A stretch of 64,000 nucleotides of DNA from Nonomuraea maritima (GTDB lineage: Bacteria > Actinomycetota > Actinomycetes > Streptosporangiales > Streptosporangiaceae): the NCBI RefSeq assembly GCF_900100395.1, contig NZ_FNFB01000030.1, positions 27,396 to 91,395 of the forward strand. Direction: 5' to 3'. Made by a program: the position numbers and the translations under genes. Below, one piece after another: positions 1-8,129 of this stretch. The notes beneath the pieces are model-generated. The model was not told the DNA's origin and ran no database searches. It worked only from the letters and a program-made list of their open reading frames with translations. Each line of letters starts with the position of its first letter. Within the stretch, counting starts at the first letter, position 1.

Positions 1-985
1 CGCCGGAGTCGTCGTAGCCCTCCTCGTCCAGGTAGCCGGACAGGTACCCGAGGACGGACCCACCGGACACGAGCACGTACGGCAGGTACGCGAGCGCCAG
101 GACGAGGGCGGCGGGCCCGAGCACCGCGAGGGCGTCGAGCACCCGCCGCCGCGCAGGCGGACCGTCCTTGGCCAGCAGCCCCGACAGCGCCCCTGGCACG
201 GCCAGCGCGGGCAGGAACTTGACGACGGTCGCCGCACCGAGCAGCATGCCGCCGCCCACCCTGTGGCAGGCCACGACGGTCAGGGCGGCGACGGCGAGCA
301 GGACGCCGAGGGCGTCCACGTGGGCGTTGTTCACCGCCTCCAGCGGGACGGCCGGGCACCACGCCCAGTAGGCGGCCCTCGCGGGTGCCGCCCGGCGACG
401 CAGGACCAGCGTCGTCGCGAAGGCCAGCACCGCCCCGCCGATCTGCAGCGGTTTGTACCTGCTGCCTTCCGGCGAGAGCCCGTGCACGGCCAGGAAGTAC
501 AGCTCCGCGAGCGGCGGGTAGATGGTGTGGACGGCGGGACGGTTGATCCGCGTGCACGTCCGCGCGTCGACGGGATACCGGTACGGGGCGTTGCAGCCCG
601 CGCCCTGCGGGAAGAGCCAGCGGTCACGCAGCGGGGCGAGCGCCGGGTCCGCCGGGACGTGCGCGTACGGTGAGATCCCCGCCGCCTGGACGCGCCCGTC
701 CCAGATGTAGCGGAAGGAGTCGGTGCTCGTGGTCGGCGGTGCGAGCAGGCCCGTGGCGGTCACGGCGGCGGCTCCGGCGACCAGCAGGAACACCGCCTGG
801 CGCTCCGGCACCGCGCGCAAAGCCCACGCCGCCGCGGCGAAGAGCACCCAGGAGAGCGCGTACCACCGCAGCAGGGCCGAGGTGTCGCCGGTCAGCGACC
901 CCGAGGTGATCGCCAGCGCGAGCGCGCCGACCAGGGCCAGGAGGAGCACGGCCGTACCGCCGACGCGGTATACCCCGGGTGCCAC
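1..985 (-). CDS. GT87-type membrane glycosyltransferase (partial, C-terminus cut by window edge)
   Basis: The reading frame stays open to the window edge, so about 328 N-terminal residues are visible. It starts with GTG three bases after the stop codon of the epimerase gene, and that stop is in frame upstream, so no earlier start is possible. The protein is a chain of hydrophobic helices. The first long loop carries TDSFRYIWDGRVQAAG near residues 88-103, typical of DUF2029/GT87 enzymes, which transfer sugars from polyprenyl-phosphate donors on the outer membrane face; Asp89 is the likely catalytic acid. It is the last visible gene of a four-gene operon with GT2, DUF2064 and epimerase genes, so it probably uses a lipid-linked sugar made by its neighbours. 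The sugar is unknown. Confidence 0.8.
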   Translation of the reverse strand, partial: MAPGVYRVGGTAVLLLALVGALALAITSGSLTGDTSALLRWYALSWVLFAAAAWALRAVPERQAVFLLVAGAAAVTATGLLAPPTTSTDSFRYIWDGRVQAAGISPYAHVPADPALAPLRDRWLFPQGAGCNAPYRYPVDARTCTRINRPAVHTIYPPLAELYFLAVHGLSPEGSRYKPLQIGGAVLAFATTLVLRRRAAPARAAYWAWCPAVPLEAVNNAHVDALGVLLAVAALTVVACHRVGGGMLLGAATVVKFLPALAVPGALSGLLAKDGPPARRRVLDALAVLGPAALVLALAYLPYVLVSGGSVLGYLSGYLDEEGYDDSG

Positions 986-988
986 GGG

Positions 989-1978
989 TCAGGCCGGCGG
1001 TGCGGTGGCGAACTCCTTCATCCCCTCGGCGAAGCCGACGCGGGCTCGGAAGCCGAGCTCCGCCTCCGCCCGGTGCGGCGCGGCCACGATGTGGCGGACG
1101 TCGCCCATCCGGTACTCCCCCGTGGTGACCGGTTCCTGGCCGCCCCGCTGCGCGGCGAGGGCCGCGGCCAGCTCGCCGACGGTGTGCGGCTCCCCGCTGG
1201 CGATGTTGTAGACGGCGAGCGTTCCCGGCGCGCCGCCGGTGAGAGCGGCCACGTTCGCCTCGGCGACGTCGCGGACGTGGACGAAGTCGCGCGTCTGCCC
1301 GCCGTCCTCGAACACGCGCGGGGCCCGACCGGCCTCCAGCGCCGACCGGAAGATCGCCGCGACCCCCGAGTACGGGGTGTCCCTCGGCATCCTCGGCCCA
1401 TACACGTTGTGGTAGCGCAGGGCGACCGCCGTGCCGCCGGTCTCGCGCGCCCAGTTCGCGGCGAGATGCTCCTGCGCCAGCTTGGTGGTGGCGTAGGCGT
1501 TGCGCGGATCCGTCGGCGCGTCCTCGCCGATGGTGGCGAGGGCCATCTCGTCGCCGCACCGGGGGCAGCGCGGCTCGAACGAGCCTCGCGCCATGTCCTC
1601 GGCCGAGCGCGGGCCAGGCCGCACCCGCCCGTGCCGCGCGCAGTCGTAGGCGCCCTCGCCGTACACCACCATCGAGGACGCCAGCACCAGCCGCTCCACG
1701 TCATGGGCGGCCATCGCGGCGAGCAGCACCGCGGTGCCGTACACGTTGATCGAGGCGTAGTCGGGCAGGTCCGCCACGTCAACGCCGAGCCCGACCTTGG
1801 CCGCCTGGTGCACGACCACGTCCGTGCCCGGCAGCAGCCGGGCGAGCAGGGCGGCGTCGCGTACGTCCGCGCCGGACCGCAGGTCGAGGCCGGTCACCTC
1901 GTGGCCGTGCGCCTCCAGCGCCTCGACCACGTGACTTCCGATGAACCCGGCCGAACCGGTCACCAGCACTCTCGTCAT
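989..1978 (-). CDS. NAD-dependent sugar epimerase/dehydratase, dTDP-L-rhamnose 4-epimerase-like
   Basis: This 329-residue protein has the extended SDR fold. The Rossmann motif GSAGFIG lies at residues 8-14 (Gly8, Gly11, Gly14), followed by a catalytic Ser region (ASSMVVYG) and the YATTK catalytic Tyr/Lys motif. Between these is an insert with one Cys-Ala-Arg-His and a Cys-Pro-Arg-Cys-Gly pair, which I recall from dTDP-L-rhamnose 4-epimerase-like members of the family. Its ATG overlaps the stop codon of the upstream DUF2064 gene (ATGA), which fixes the start and implies translational coupling. It likely supplies a nucleotide sugar for the glycosyltransferases of this operon. The exact substrate cannot be read from the sequence. 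Confidence 0.85.
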   Translation of the reverse strand: MTRVLVTGSAGFIGSHVVEALEAHGHEVTGLDLRSGADVRDAALLARLLPGTDVVVHQAAKVGLGVDVADLPDYASINVYGTAVLLAAMAAHDVERLVLASSMVVYGEGAYDCARHGRVRPGPRSAEDMARGSFEPRCPRCGDEMALATIGEDAPTDPRNAYATTKLAQEHLAANWARETGGTAVALRYHNVYGPRMPRDTPYSGVAAIFRSALEAGRAPRVFEDGGQTRDFVHVRDVAEANVAALTGGAPGTLAVYNIASGEPHTVGELAAALAAQRGGQEPVTTGEYRMGDVRHIVAAPHRAEAELGFRARVGFAEGMKEFATAPPA

Positions 1979-2637
1979 CGTCGTGCCCCGATCCCGGCGA
2001 GCGCGGCGGCGTAGCGGGAGCGCGGGACCATCGCCGCCACCTCGACCGCGTCCGCCATCGTGTCCACATCGGTCAGGCACGGCATCAAGGCGACGCTCAT
2101 CCCCGCCTCCCTCAGTCTGCGCAGCTGGATCTCTCCGGTGGTCGGCTTCGACATCGGTACGCCGAGCAGCAGCGCGGCGTCGGGGACGCGCAGCCCGAGC
2201 AGCCAGAAGCCGCCGTCGCTCGCCGGGCCGAACACCGCGTCATGGCCGGCGAGCAGCGACAGGGCGTCGGCCAGCAGGTCCGCGGCGACCTGCGGGGTGT
2301 CCATGCCGATGAGCACGACGGGGACGGGCAGCGCCCGATGGGCGTCCTCGAAGGCCGCGGCCAGCCGTTCGTCCAGTCCGCCGCCTCGCTGTGGCAGCAC
2401 GGTGAAGCCGGTGGGGAGCCAGGCGCCCGGGGCTCCGTCGAGGACGAGCACCCGGCCGGCGTCCGGGACCCGCGCGACGGTGCGCAGCGTGTCCTCCAGC
2501 GCGGCGCCGGCCAGCGCGGCGGCCTCGTCCGGGGTGAGCGGCGGGACGAGCCGGGTCTTCACCTTCCCCGGCACGGGCTCCTTGGCGATCACCACGATCT
2601 GTCCTCGGGGAGCGCCACCGTGTGGGTCCTGGTTCAC
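1975..2637 (-). CDS. DUF2064/TIGR04282 family protein (GT-A/CofC-like fold)
   Basis: The start is GTG at 2637, overlapping the GT2 stop codon as GTGA, giving 220 residues. The N-terminal IAKEPVPGKVKTRL resembles the nucleotide-binding loop of MobA/CofC-like GT-A proteins. DTPQV and GPASDGGFWLLGL are the family hallmarks of DUF2064. Members often sit beside GT2 enzymes and are loosely annotated as glycosyltransferases, but no reaction is firmly established. The 4-base overlaps at both ends mean it is translated together with GT2 and epimerase, which points to a role in making or transferring an activated sugar. Confidence 0.8.
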   Translation of the reverse strand: MNQDPHGGAPRGQIVVIAKEPVPGKVKTRLVPPLTPDEAAALAGAALEDTLRTVARVPDAGRVLVLDGAPGAWLPTGFTVLPQRGGGLDERLAAAFEDAHRALPVPVVLIGMDTPQVAADLLADALSLLAGHDAVFGPASDGGFWLLGLRVPDAALLLGVPMSKPTTGEIQLRRLREAGMSVALMPCLTDVDTMADAVEVAAMVPRSRYAAALAGIGARR

Positions 2638-3299
2638 GCGGCCCTGTCCTGGCGGGCCATCACGCGGCGCATGTCGCCGACCGCGCGCAGCGTGCCGCGT
2701 ACCGTGCCGGTCACCTTCGACCTGCCCCTGCGCGGCAGGTAGTCCACGTCGGTCTCGCCGATGCGCCAGCCCGCGGCCCCGGCCCGCAGGACCATCTCCA
2801 GCGGGTAGCCGAAGCGCCGGTCGACGAGGCCCAGCTCGAGCAGCGGCGTCCGCCTGCAGGCGCGCATCGGCCCGAGGTCGCGCAGCGGGACACCGGTGCG
2901 GCGGCGCAGCCCCCTTGCCAGCACGGCGTTGCCGAGCCTGGCGTGCACCGGCCACGACGCGCCCTGCCGCAGCACGCGGCGGCCCAGCACCAGGTCGGCC
3001 TCACCGGCCAGGACGGGATCGCACACCCGGGGCAGCTGCCCCGGGTCGAGCGAGGCGTCGGCGTCCATGAAGCACACGACGTCCGAGGTCGCGGCGGCGA
3101 GGCCCGCGTGGCAGGCGGCGCCGAAACCGCGGCGCGGCTCGCTCACCACCGTCGCGCCGAGCTCGGCCGCGATCGTCGCGGATCCGTCGGTCGAGCCGTT
3201 GTCGACCACGATCGGACGGAAGCCGTCCGGCATCCGTCCGAGCACCCACGAGAGGGCCGCCGCCTCGTTCAGGCACGGCAGCACCACGTCGATCTCCAT
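2634..3299 (-). CDS. Family 2 glycosyltransferase (DPM1/DPG synthase-like)
   Basis: The protein has 221 residues from the ATG at 3299; an upstream in-frame ATG at 3371 would add a low-complexity stretch without family similarity. It shows the GT-A signatures of GT2: PCLNEAAAL near the N-terminus, DNGSTDGS for nucleotide binding and MDADASLDP with the metal-binding DxD. The short length without membrane helices matches dolichyl/polyprenyl-phosphate sugar synthases, which load a sugar from a nucleotide donor onto a lipid phosphate. That fits the downstream GT87 enzyme, which would consume such a donor. It is the first gene of the operon. Confidence 0.85.
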   Translation of the reverse strand: MEIDVVLPCLNEAAALSWVLGRMPDGFRPIVVDNGSTDGSATIAAELGATVVSEPRRGFGAACHAGLAAATSDVVCFMDADASLDPGQLPRVCDPVLAGEADLVLGRRVLRQGASWPVHARLGNAVLARGLRRRTGVPLRDLGPMRACRRTPLLELGLVDRRFGYPLEMVLRAGAAGWRIGETDVDYLPRRGRSKVTGTVRGTLRAVGDMRRVMARQDRAA

Positions 3300-3385
3300 G
3301 CCACCGACGCTATTCGGGCATCCGCCCGCACACCTTGACGAACAGTGCGCCCTGGCCGAGAAATTACCCAAACACAGCGCACCGG

Positions 3386-3414
3386 CCCCGGCGCTCGCAG
3401 CACCGGAGCCGGGG
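3386..3414 (-). terminator. Putative hairpin terminator after the flavoprotein gene
   Basis: An inverted repeat CCCCGGC (3386-3392) / GCCGGGG (3408-3414) begins 6 bases past the flavoprotein stop codon (minus strand). In that direction it is followed within about 20 bases by a T-containing stretch (TTTGGGTAATTT). The weak U-tract makes it only a likely terminator. Confidence 0.45.
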
Positions 3415-3419
3415 TTCCG

Positions 3420-4808
3420 TCAGGCGGCCGGGCGGATGTTGTGGTTGAGGCGGAAGAGGTTGGCCGGGTCGACGCGGTGCTTCAGCGCGGCCAGCCGGCG
3501 GTGGACGTCCGGCGTGTAGCCGCGCTCGGTGGCGTCACGGTCGGACAGGAAGCTGGGCAGCGCCATGCCGGTGGACCAGGGCCGCAGCCGTTCGAGCGCG
3601 GCCGTCTGGGCGGCTCCGACCACCTCGGGGTCTCCGCCGACGGTGGTGATGAAGAGCGTGAAGGCCGCGTCACGGCACGAGATCGCGTTCGGCACCGCGG
3701 GCGGACGCGCGAACGCTCCGCCGAGGTGCCGGATCTCCACCAGGTCCGGCGGGGCGGTCGTCTCATCGGCGACCGCGACCAGGGCGTCGACCGTCTCGGC
3801 GGTGAGCTCGCGCAGCAGCCCGCTGCGGTCGCGGGCGGGGATCGGGCCCGGCGGGTCGGCGTGGATGGCGGCGAAGTCGGCGTACGGCATCTCCCCCACC
3901 GTGTCGAGGAGCGGCGTCGTGACGGCGCGCAGCGGTTCGACCAGCGCGGGGCCGTTCACCGCCGGATCGCTGCAGCTGATCCGCACGCTCACCACCTGCC
4001 GGCCGCGCAGCGGGTCGGGCAGGAACGGCGCGTCCGGCATCCGCAGCAGCGCGACGGAGGACGACACGCTCTCGGGGACGGTCTCCACCCACGCGCGGTA
4101 GGCGTTGAGCACGGCGGCGGCGCTCTTGCCGGGGAAGAAGACGGAGCCCGCGTACAGGGTGGTGACCGGGAAGAGCTCGATCTCGACGGCGGTGACGATG
4201 CCGAAGTTGCCCCGTCCGCCGCGCAGGCCGAAGAACAGCTCGGGGTCGCTGTCGGCGGTGACGGTGCGCAGGGCGCCGTCGGCTGTGACGACCTCGATCT
4301 CGGTCACGTGGTCGGCGGCGAACCCGTGGGCCCGGCCGAGCGTGGGGCTGTGCCCGCCTGCCAGGACGAAACCGACGACGCCTACGCCGGGGGCGGCGCC
4401 GTTCAGCGGCGCGAGCCCGTACTTGGTGATCTCGGCGACGGCGTCCGCCCAGCGCACCCCGGCCTCGATCCGGGCGGTACGCGCCTCGGCGTCCACGGTG
4501 ACGCCGCGCAGGGCGCGGGTGCTGACGACCACGGCGTCCGGCCCGATCGGCACCGGCGGCAGCCCGTGCCCGGTGGACAGGGCGGCGACGGGAGCGTTTC
4601 CGGCGGCGGCGAACCGTACCGCGGCCTGGACGTCGAACGCGGACGCGGCGGCGACGACGACGCCCGGCCTGATGTCGGCGCACAGGTTGAAGGTGCTCGT
4701 CTCGTCGGCGTATCCCTCGTCGCCGGGCAGCAGCGCCCGGCCCTGGAGGTCGGCGGGCAGTTCCGCCCTTACGAAGGTCGATTGCTGGTCGGTGGTGCGG
4801 TCTGGCAT
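3420..4808 (-). CDS. FAD-binding oxidoreductase, BBE (berberine bridge enzyme-like) family
   Basis: A 462-residue PCMH-type flavoprotein. The N-terminal half has the FAD fold with ALSTGHG, where His81 is placed like the 8-alpha-histidyl FAD attachment residue, and GAAPGVGVVGFVLAGGHS for FAD phosphate contact. The C-terminus ends RVDPANLFRLNHNIRPA, the standard BBE tail. The second (cysteinyl) FAD link motif is not evident, so attachment is probably single. These enzymes oxidise sugars, polyphenols or antibiotic intermediates; the substrate is unknown. The ATG at 4808 is chosen because family similarity begins there; the frame stays open to 4976. It is transcribed alone, with a hairpin after the stop. 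Confidence 0.8.
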   Translation of the reverse strand: MPDRTTDQQSTFVRAELPADLQGRALLPGDEGYADETSTFNLCADIRPGVVVAAASAFDVQAAVRFAAAGNAPVAALSTGHGLPPVPIGPDAVVVSTRALRGVTVDAEARTARIEAGVRWADAVAEITKYGLAPLNGAAPGVGVVGFVLAGGHSPTLGRAHGFAADHVTEIEVVTADGALRTVTADSDPELFFGLRGGRGNFGIVTAVEIELFPVTTLYAGSVFFPGKSAAAVLNAYRAWVETVPESVSSSVALLRMPDAPFLPDPLRGRQVVSVRISCSDPAVNGPALVEPLRAVTTPLLDTVGEMPYADFAAIHADPPGPIPARDRSGLLRELTAETVDALVAVADETTAPPDLVEIRHLGGAFARPPAVPNAISCRDAAFTLFITTVGGDPEVVGAAQTAALERLRPWSTGMALPSFLSDRDATERGYTPDVHRRLAALKHRVDPANLFRLNHNIRPAA

Positions 4809-5377
4809 GGGGAACTGGCCTCGGATCGGGATGGAGCGCGGCTCGGCCGCGAGTGGATGGTGAAGTGGCGCAGGGGGAATCACCATGGATCGCGATTGCG
4901 CCGAAATAGCCATGACCTGGGGTTTCATGGCCGAAGCTGGGACGAGACTACCCCCGTCACCCCAGTCTCTTGACACCCACCCGTACCTACGGGAGCGCCG
5001 GGCGGGTCAGCCGGGTAATAAGTCGTGGACGAGCATCGGGGTGTCCTGTGTCGGGGCGGGTGACGGTGCGGGCGGCACGGCCGAGGGACGTTGTGGTGAC
5101 AGCGGAGCGGCCGGGACGGACGCGAGGCGGGCCGGGCAGCGGCGCGCGGCGGCGCGGAACGGACGGCGGCCGAGGCAACGGGCGTACCTGACACCGGTCG
5201 CCGGCCCGTCGGTACGCGGGGAAGTGATGCGGCCGGTGGGCCGGCGAACGGCGTGTCCTGGGGCGCCTGCCGGGCGGCCGGCGGGCGGCCGGTTCCGCGC
5301 TGGACGGCGGCGCACGGCGGCCCGTGTCGCTAACGGTCCGTTCTTGGGCTCGGCGGTCGGGTGGGTGGTGCGCATGT
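4809..5377. other. Intergenic region without a supported gene (569 bp)
   Basis: Several frames are open here, but all are Arg/Pro/Gly-rich, lack family motifs and convincing ribosome sites, and overlap one another, as expected from GC-rich noncoding DNA. A 7-bp inverted repeat GCCATGA (4909-4915) / TCATGGC (4925-4931) lies about 100 bp upstream of the flavoprotein start and could be an operator. The stretch 5030-5330 is extremely GC-rich with no recognisable feature. Confidence 0.5.
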
Positions 5378-5827
5378 TCACCAGGAGCGGTTGGAGTAGC
5401 TGCTCCAGTCGAAGTGACCCGGACGGCCCTCGCCGATGCGGAACTTGAAGCCGTCGAAACCGCCACGGGCGCTGTAGCTGAAGCGGTACTTCGCGTGCCC
5501 GCCCGTCACGAACCGGCGACCCTGGTGCCAGCCACGGTCGTCGTGGTAGACGAAGTCGACGTAGGTGTTCTCACGGTCGCGGTCACGGTCCCACACGTCC
5601 ACGTCGAAGTAGTAACGACCGTTGGAGAAGTAGTAGTAGCCCTTGTAGTACGAACGCTCACCCCGCGACTCACCCCGGCTGAAACCGGAGTACCCGTCGA
5701 ACCAGTGCTTCGTGTACGACACAGAACCGGCGGCCTGCGTGGTGGCGGCCTGCGCGGGAGCGGCGGCCACGCCGGCCATGACCGCACCGGCGAGAACGGT
5801 ACCGGCGAGAACGTTGCGGAGCTTCAT
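5378..5827 (-). CDS. Small secreted protein, Tyr/Arg/Asp-rich, unknown function
   Basis: The 149-residue protein starts at ATG 5827 behind AGGGACAG. It has a clear Sec signal peptide: MKLR, a hydrophobic core of about 17 residues, then APAQA with likely cleavage after residue 27. The mature part (about 120 residues) is rich in Tyr, Phe, Asp and Arg, with FDVDVWDRDRDRENTYVDF and several beta-strand-like aromatic patches, suggesting a small beta-sandwich. I do not recognise a named family; similar short exported proteins are common in filamentous actinomycetes. No catalytic motif is visible. It has its own promoter region upstream (5828-5960). Confidence 0.75.
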   Translation of the reverse strand: MKLRNVLAGTVLAGAVMAGVAAAPAQAATTQAAGSVSYTKHWFDGYSGFSRGESRGERSYYKGYYYFSNGRYYFDVDVWDRDRDRENTYVDFVYHDDRGWHQGRRFVTGGHAKYRFSYSARGGFDGFKFRIGEGRPGHFDWSSYSNRSW

Positions 5828-5968
5828 GATGATCTGTCCCTGAGTGTGAGGAGAGGGTTCCCGGGAGCGGCGATCGCTCCCGACGACCATCAACTTAGGG
5901 ATCAGCAAGCCCGCGTTCTGCGTACAAACACACAGATCACCGCGAGCGTGCACAACTACACAGAACAG

Positions 5969-6802
5969 TCAGAACGCCTGCTCGCCGAGCGCCTGGAGGA
6001 ACTCGAAGCGGTCGGCGGTGGCCGACCCCGGCTGCGGCCGGAAGATCACCATCCGGTGGCCGGTGGTGGAACTGAGGACGACGTCGCACTGCACGTCGAG
6101 CGCCCCCGCGCGCGGATGGACGAGCCGCTTGCGGGTGGTACGCAGCGGTTCGACGGCCATCTCGGCCCAGTACGCGCCGAACTCCTCGCTCGCGTCCAGG
6201 AGGTCGGTGATGAGGCGGTCGGCGATGGCGTCGTCGCCGCGCCGGGCGGCCGACGCGCGCAGGTCGGCCGCGTAGCCACGGCCGATGACCTCGTGCTCCT
6301 CGGGGACGTTGAGCGCGCGCGACGCCGGGTCGGTGAACCAGCGCCAGATCACGTTCCCCGCCCGGTCGTCGCCGAGTTCCCACGAGCCGACCAGGGCCCG
6401 GCTCAGCCGGTTCTGCTCGATCAACGTGCCGAGGTCGTCCATGACATGCGCGGGCACGGTCGTCAGGGAGTCGAGCAGGAACATCATCGCGGGATCGACG
6501 TATCGGCCGGTCGCGTTCCTGAGCGGCGGCGCGTGCCCCGCGAGCAGGTAGAGGTGGTCGCGCTCCTCGACGGACATGCGCAACGCCCTGGCGAGGCTCG
6601 CCAGCATGGCCGGCGACGGATGGGCGTTGCGCGACTGCTCCAGCCGTTCGTAGTAGTCGACGGAGACGTCCGCGAGCAGCGCGACCTCCGACCTGCGCAG
6701 CCCTGGGGTGCGCCGGCGGCCGCCGGCGACGATGCCGACGTCGGCCGGGCGCAGCGCCTCACGCCGGGCCCGCAGGAAACTCCCCACGTCGTTGTGCCTC
6801 AT
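5969..6802 (-). CDS. XRE-family regulator with MmyB-like ligand-binding domain
   Basis: A 277-residue protein with an N-terminal helix-turn-helix (GLRRSEVALLADVSVDYYERLEQ) followed by the MmyB-like sensor domain that recurs in actinomycete XRE regulators (SRALNVPEEHEVIGRGYAADLRA region). The ATG at 6802 lies two bases past the stop codon of the aldo/keto reductase gene, so the two form an operon. Regulators of this class often control the adjacent oxidoreductase; that is inferred from position here. The ligand is unknown. Confidence 0.85.
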   Translation of the reverse strand: MRHNDVGSFLRARREALRPADVGIVAGGRRRTPGLRRSEVALLADVSVDYYERLEQSRNAHPSPAMLASLARALRMSVEERDHLYLLAGHAPPLRNATGRYVDPAMMFLLDSLTTVPAHVMDDLGTLIEQNRLSRALVGSWELGDDRAGNVIWRWFTDPASRALNVPEEHEVIGRGYAADLRASAARRGDDAIADRLITDLLDASEEFGAYWAEMAVEPLRTTRKRLVHPRAGALDVQCDVVLSSTTGHRMVIFRPQPGSATADRFEFLQALGEQAF

Positions 6803-6804
6803 GC

Positions 6805-7800
6805 TCACTCCTGGATGATCCTCATCCCGGCGGGGACGTACCGCTCGCCCGCCACCTCGTCCGGCGAGATCGCCTCGCGCAGCGCCGTCAGGCTGTCCTG
6901 GTCGAGCGTGAGCGCCGCCGCGGCCACGTTCTCCTCCAGGTAGGCGCGCCGCTTCGTGCCGGGGATGGCGGTCACGCCCTGGGCGAGCACCCACGCCAGC
7001 GCCAGCTGCCCGGGCGTCACGCCGTGCTGGTCGGCGAGCGCCGCGACGCGGTCGGCGAGCGCGAGGTTGCGCGCGAAGTTCGCGCCGTCGAACCGGGGCG
7101 CGCTGCGGCGCCAGTCGCCGTCCGGCAGGCCGTCGAGCGAGCGCAGCCGGCCCGTCAGGACCCCCCGCCCGAGCGGCGCGTACGCCACGAACCCGATGCC
7201 GAGCTCGTGCACGGTGTCGAGCACGCCGTTGGTCTCCACGGTACGCGTGAACAGCGAGTACTCGGTCTGCACGGCCGTCAGGGGCGCAGCGGCGTGGGCC
7301 GCGCGGATGGTCTCGGCCGACGCCTCGCTGATGCCCAGGTAGCGGACCTTGCCCTCGGCGACCAGTTCGCCGAGCGCCCCGAAGGTCTCGGCCACCGGCA
7401 CGTCCGGGTCGACGCGGTGCTGGTAGTACAGGTCGATGCGGTCGGTGCCGAGCCTGCGCAGCGATCCCTCAACCGCGCGCCTCAGGTAGTCGGGACGTCC
7501 GTTCGGCCCGCCGATGACCCCGCCCGTCTCGTCGAACGTCGCTCCCCCGAACTTGGTGGCGATGACGACGCGGTCGCGGTGCGGGGCGAGCGCGCGTCCG
7601 ACGAGTTCCTCGCCGGTGAAGGGGCCGTACAGGTCGGACGTGTCGAACAGGGTGACCCCGAGCTCGACGGCCCGCTCGAGCGTCTCGACCGAGCTCGCGT
7701 CGTCGCGCGTGCCGTACATCGCGGTCATCCCCATGGTGCCCAGGCCTTCGACCGAGGCCGTCATTCCCTGGCCGCCGATGTGGTGCGTCCTGATGCTCAC
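6805..7800 (-). CDS. Aldo/keto reductase
   Basis: A complete 331-residue NADPH-dependent (beta/alpha)8 oxidoreductase. The catalytic tetrad is visible: Asp53 and Tyr58 in FDTSDLYG, Lys83 in ATKFGG and His128 in YYQHRVD. AIPGTKRRAYLEENVAA near the C-terminus is the cofactor-binding segment. GTG at 7800 has a strong ribosome site (GAGGAGGAGCAC). It is followed two bases later by the MmyB-like regulator gene, so the pair is co-transcribed. It resembles the AKR13-like group that reduces carbonyls; no natural substrate can be given. Confidence 0.9.
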   Translation of the reverse strand: MSIRTHHIGGQGMTASVEGLGTMGMTAMYGTRDDASSVETLERAVELGVTLFDTSDLYGPFTGEELVGRALAPHRDRVVIATKFGGATFDETGGVIGGPNGRPDYLRRAVEGSLRRLGTDRIDLYYQHRVDPDVPVAETFGALGELVAEGKVRYLGISEASAETIRAAHAAAPLTAVQTEYSLFTRTVETNGVLDTVHELGIGFVAYAPLGRGVLTGRLRSLDGLPDGDWRRSAPRFDGANFARNLALADRVAALADQHGVTPGQLALAWVLAQGVTAIPGTKRRAYLEENVAAAALTLDQDSLTALREAISPDEVAGERYVPAGMRIIQE

Positions 7801-7907
7801 GTGCTCCTCCTCGTGGTGGCGGGCCGCCGTGCGGCGGCCTCCCCGCCAGGATCCTGCGGTTCCCGCCGGTTCCCGGCGTCCGGTTCAGACCCGTCCCGCG
7901 AGGACGA

Positions 7908-8129
7908 CTATCGGTCGTGACGCAGGAGATCGCCGGGCTGGCAGTCGAGCTCGCGGCAGAGCGCGGAGAGCGTGGAGAAGCGGATCGCCCGCGCCCGGCC
8001 GTTCTTCAGCACCGACAGGTTGACGATGGACACGCCCACCCGCTCGGCCAGCTCGGTCAGCGTCATGCCCCGATCGGCCAGCAGCTTGTCGAGGTGGACG
8101 GTGATGCGATGGTCGTCTTCCGGAGGCAT
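7908..8129 (-). CDS. Small XRE-type regulator (Cro/cI-like), partner of DUF2975
   Basis: A 73-residue protein that is essentially one helix-turn-helix domain: GMTLTELAERVGVSIVNLSVLK then FSTLSALCRELDCQPGDLL. Its ATG shares one base with the stop codon of the DUF2975 gene (TGATG), so the two are translationally coupled. This DUF2975/XRE pairing is widespread in Gram-positive bacteria. The regulator likely binds the dyad upstream of the pair (8766-8806) and autoregulates it. Confidence 0.85.
   Translation of the reverse strand: MPPEDDHRITVHLDKLLADRGMTLTELAERVGVSIVNLSVLKNGRARAIRFSTLSALCRELDCQPGDLLRHDR

Noticed and set aside
4885..5448. A 187-codon plus-strand frame and overlapping minus-strand frames in the 4.8-5.4 kb gap
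   Set aside because: No family motifs, Arg/Gly/Pro-rich, mutually overlapping, and the plus frame runs into the secreted-protein gene from the other strand.
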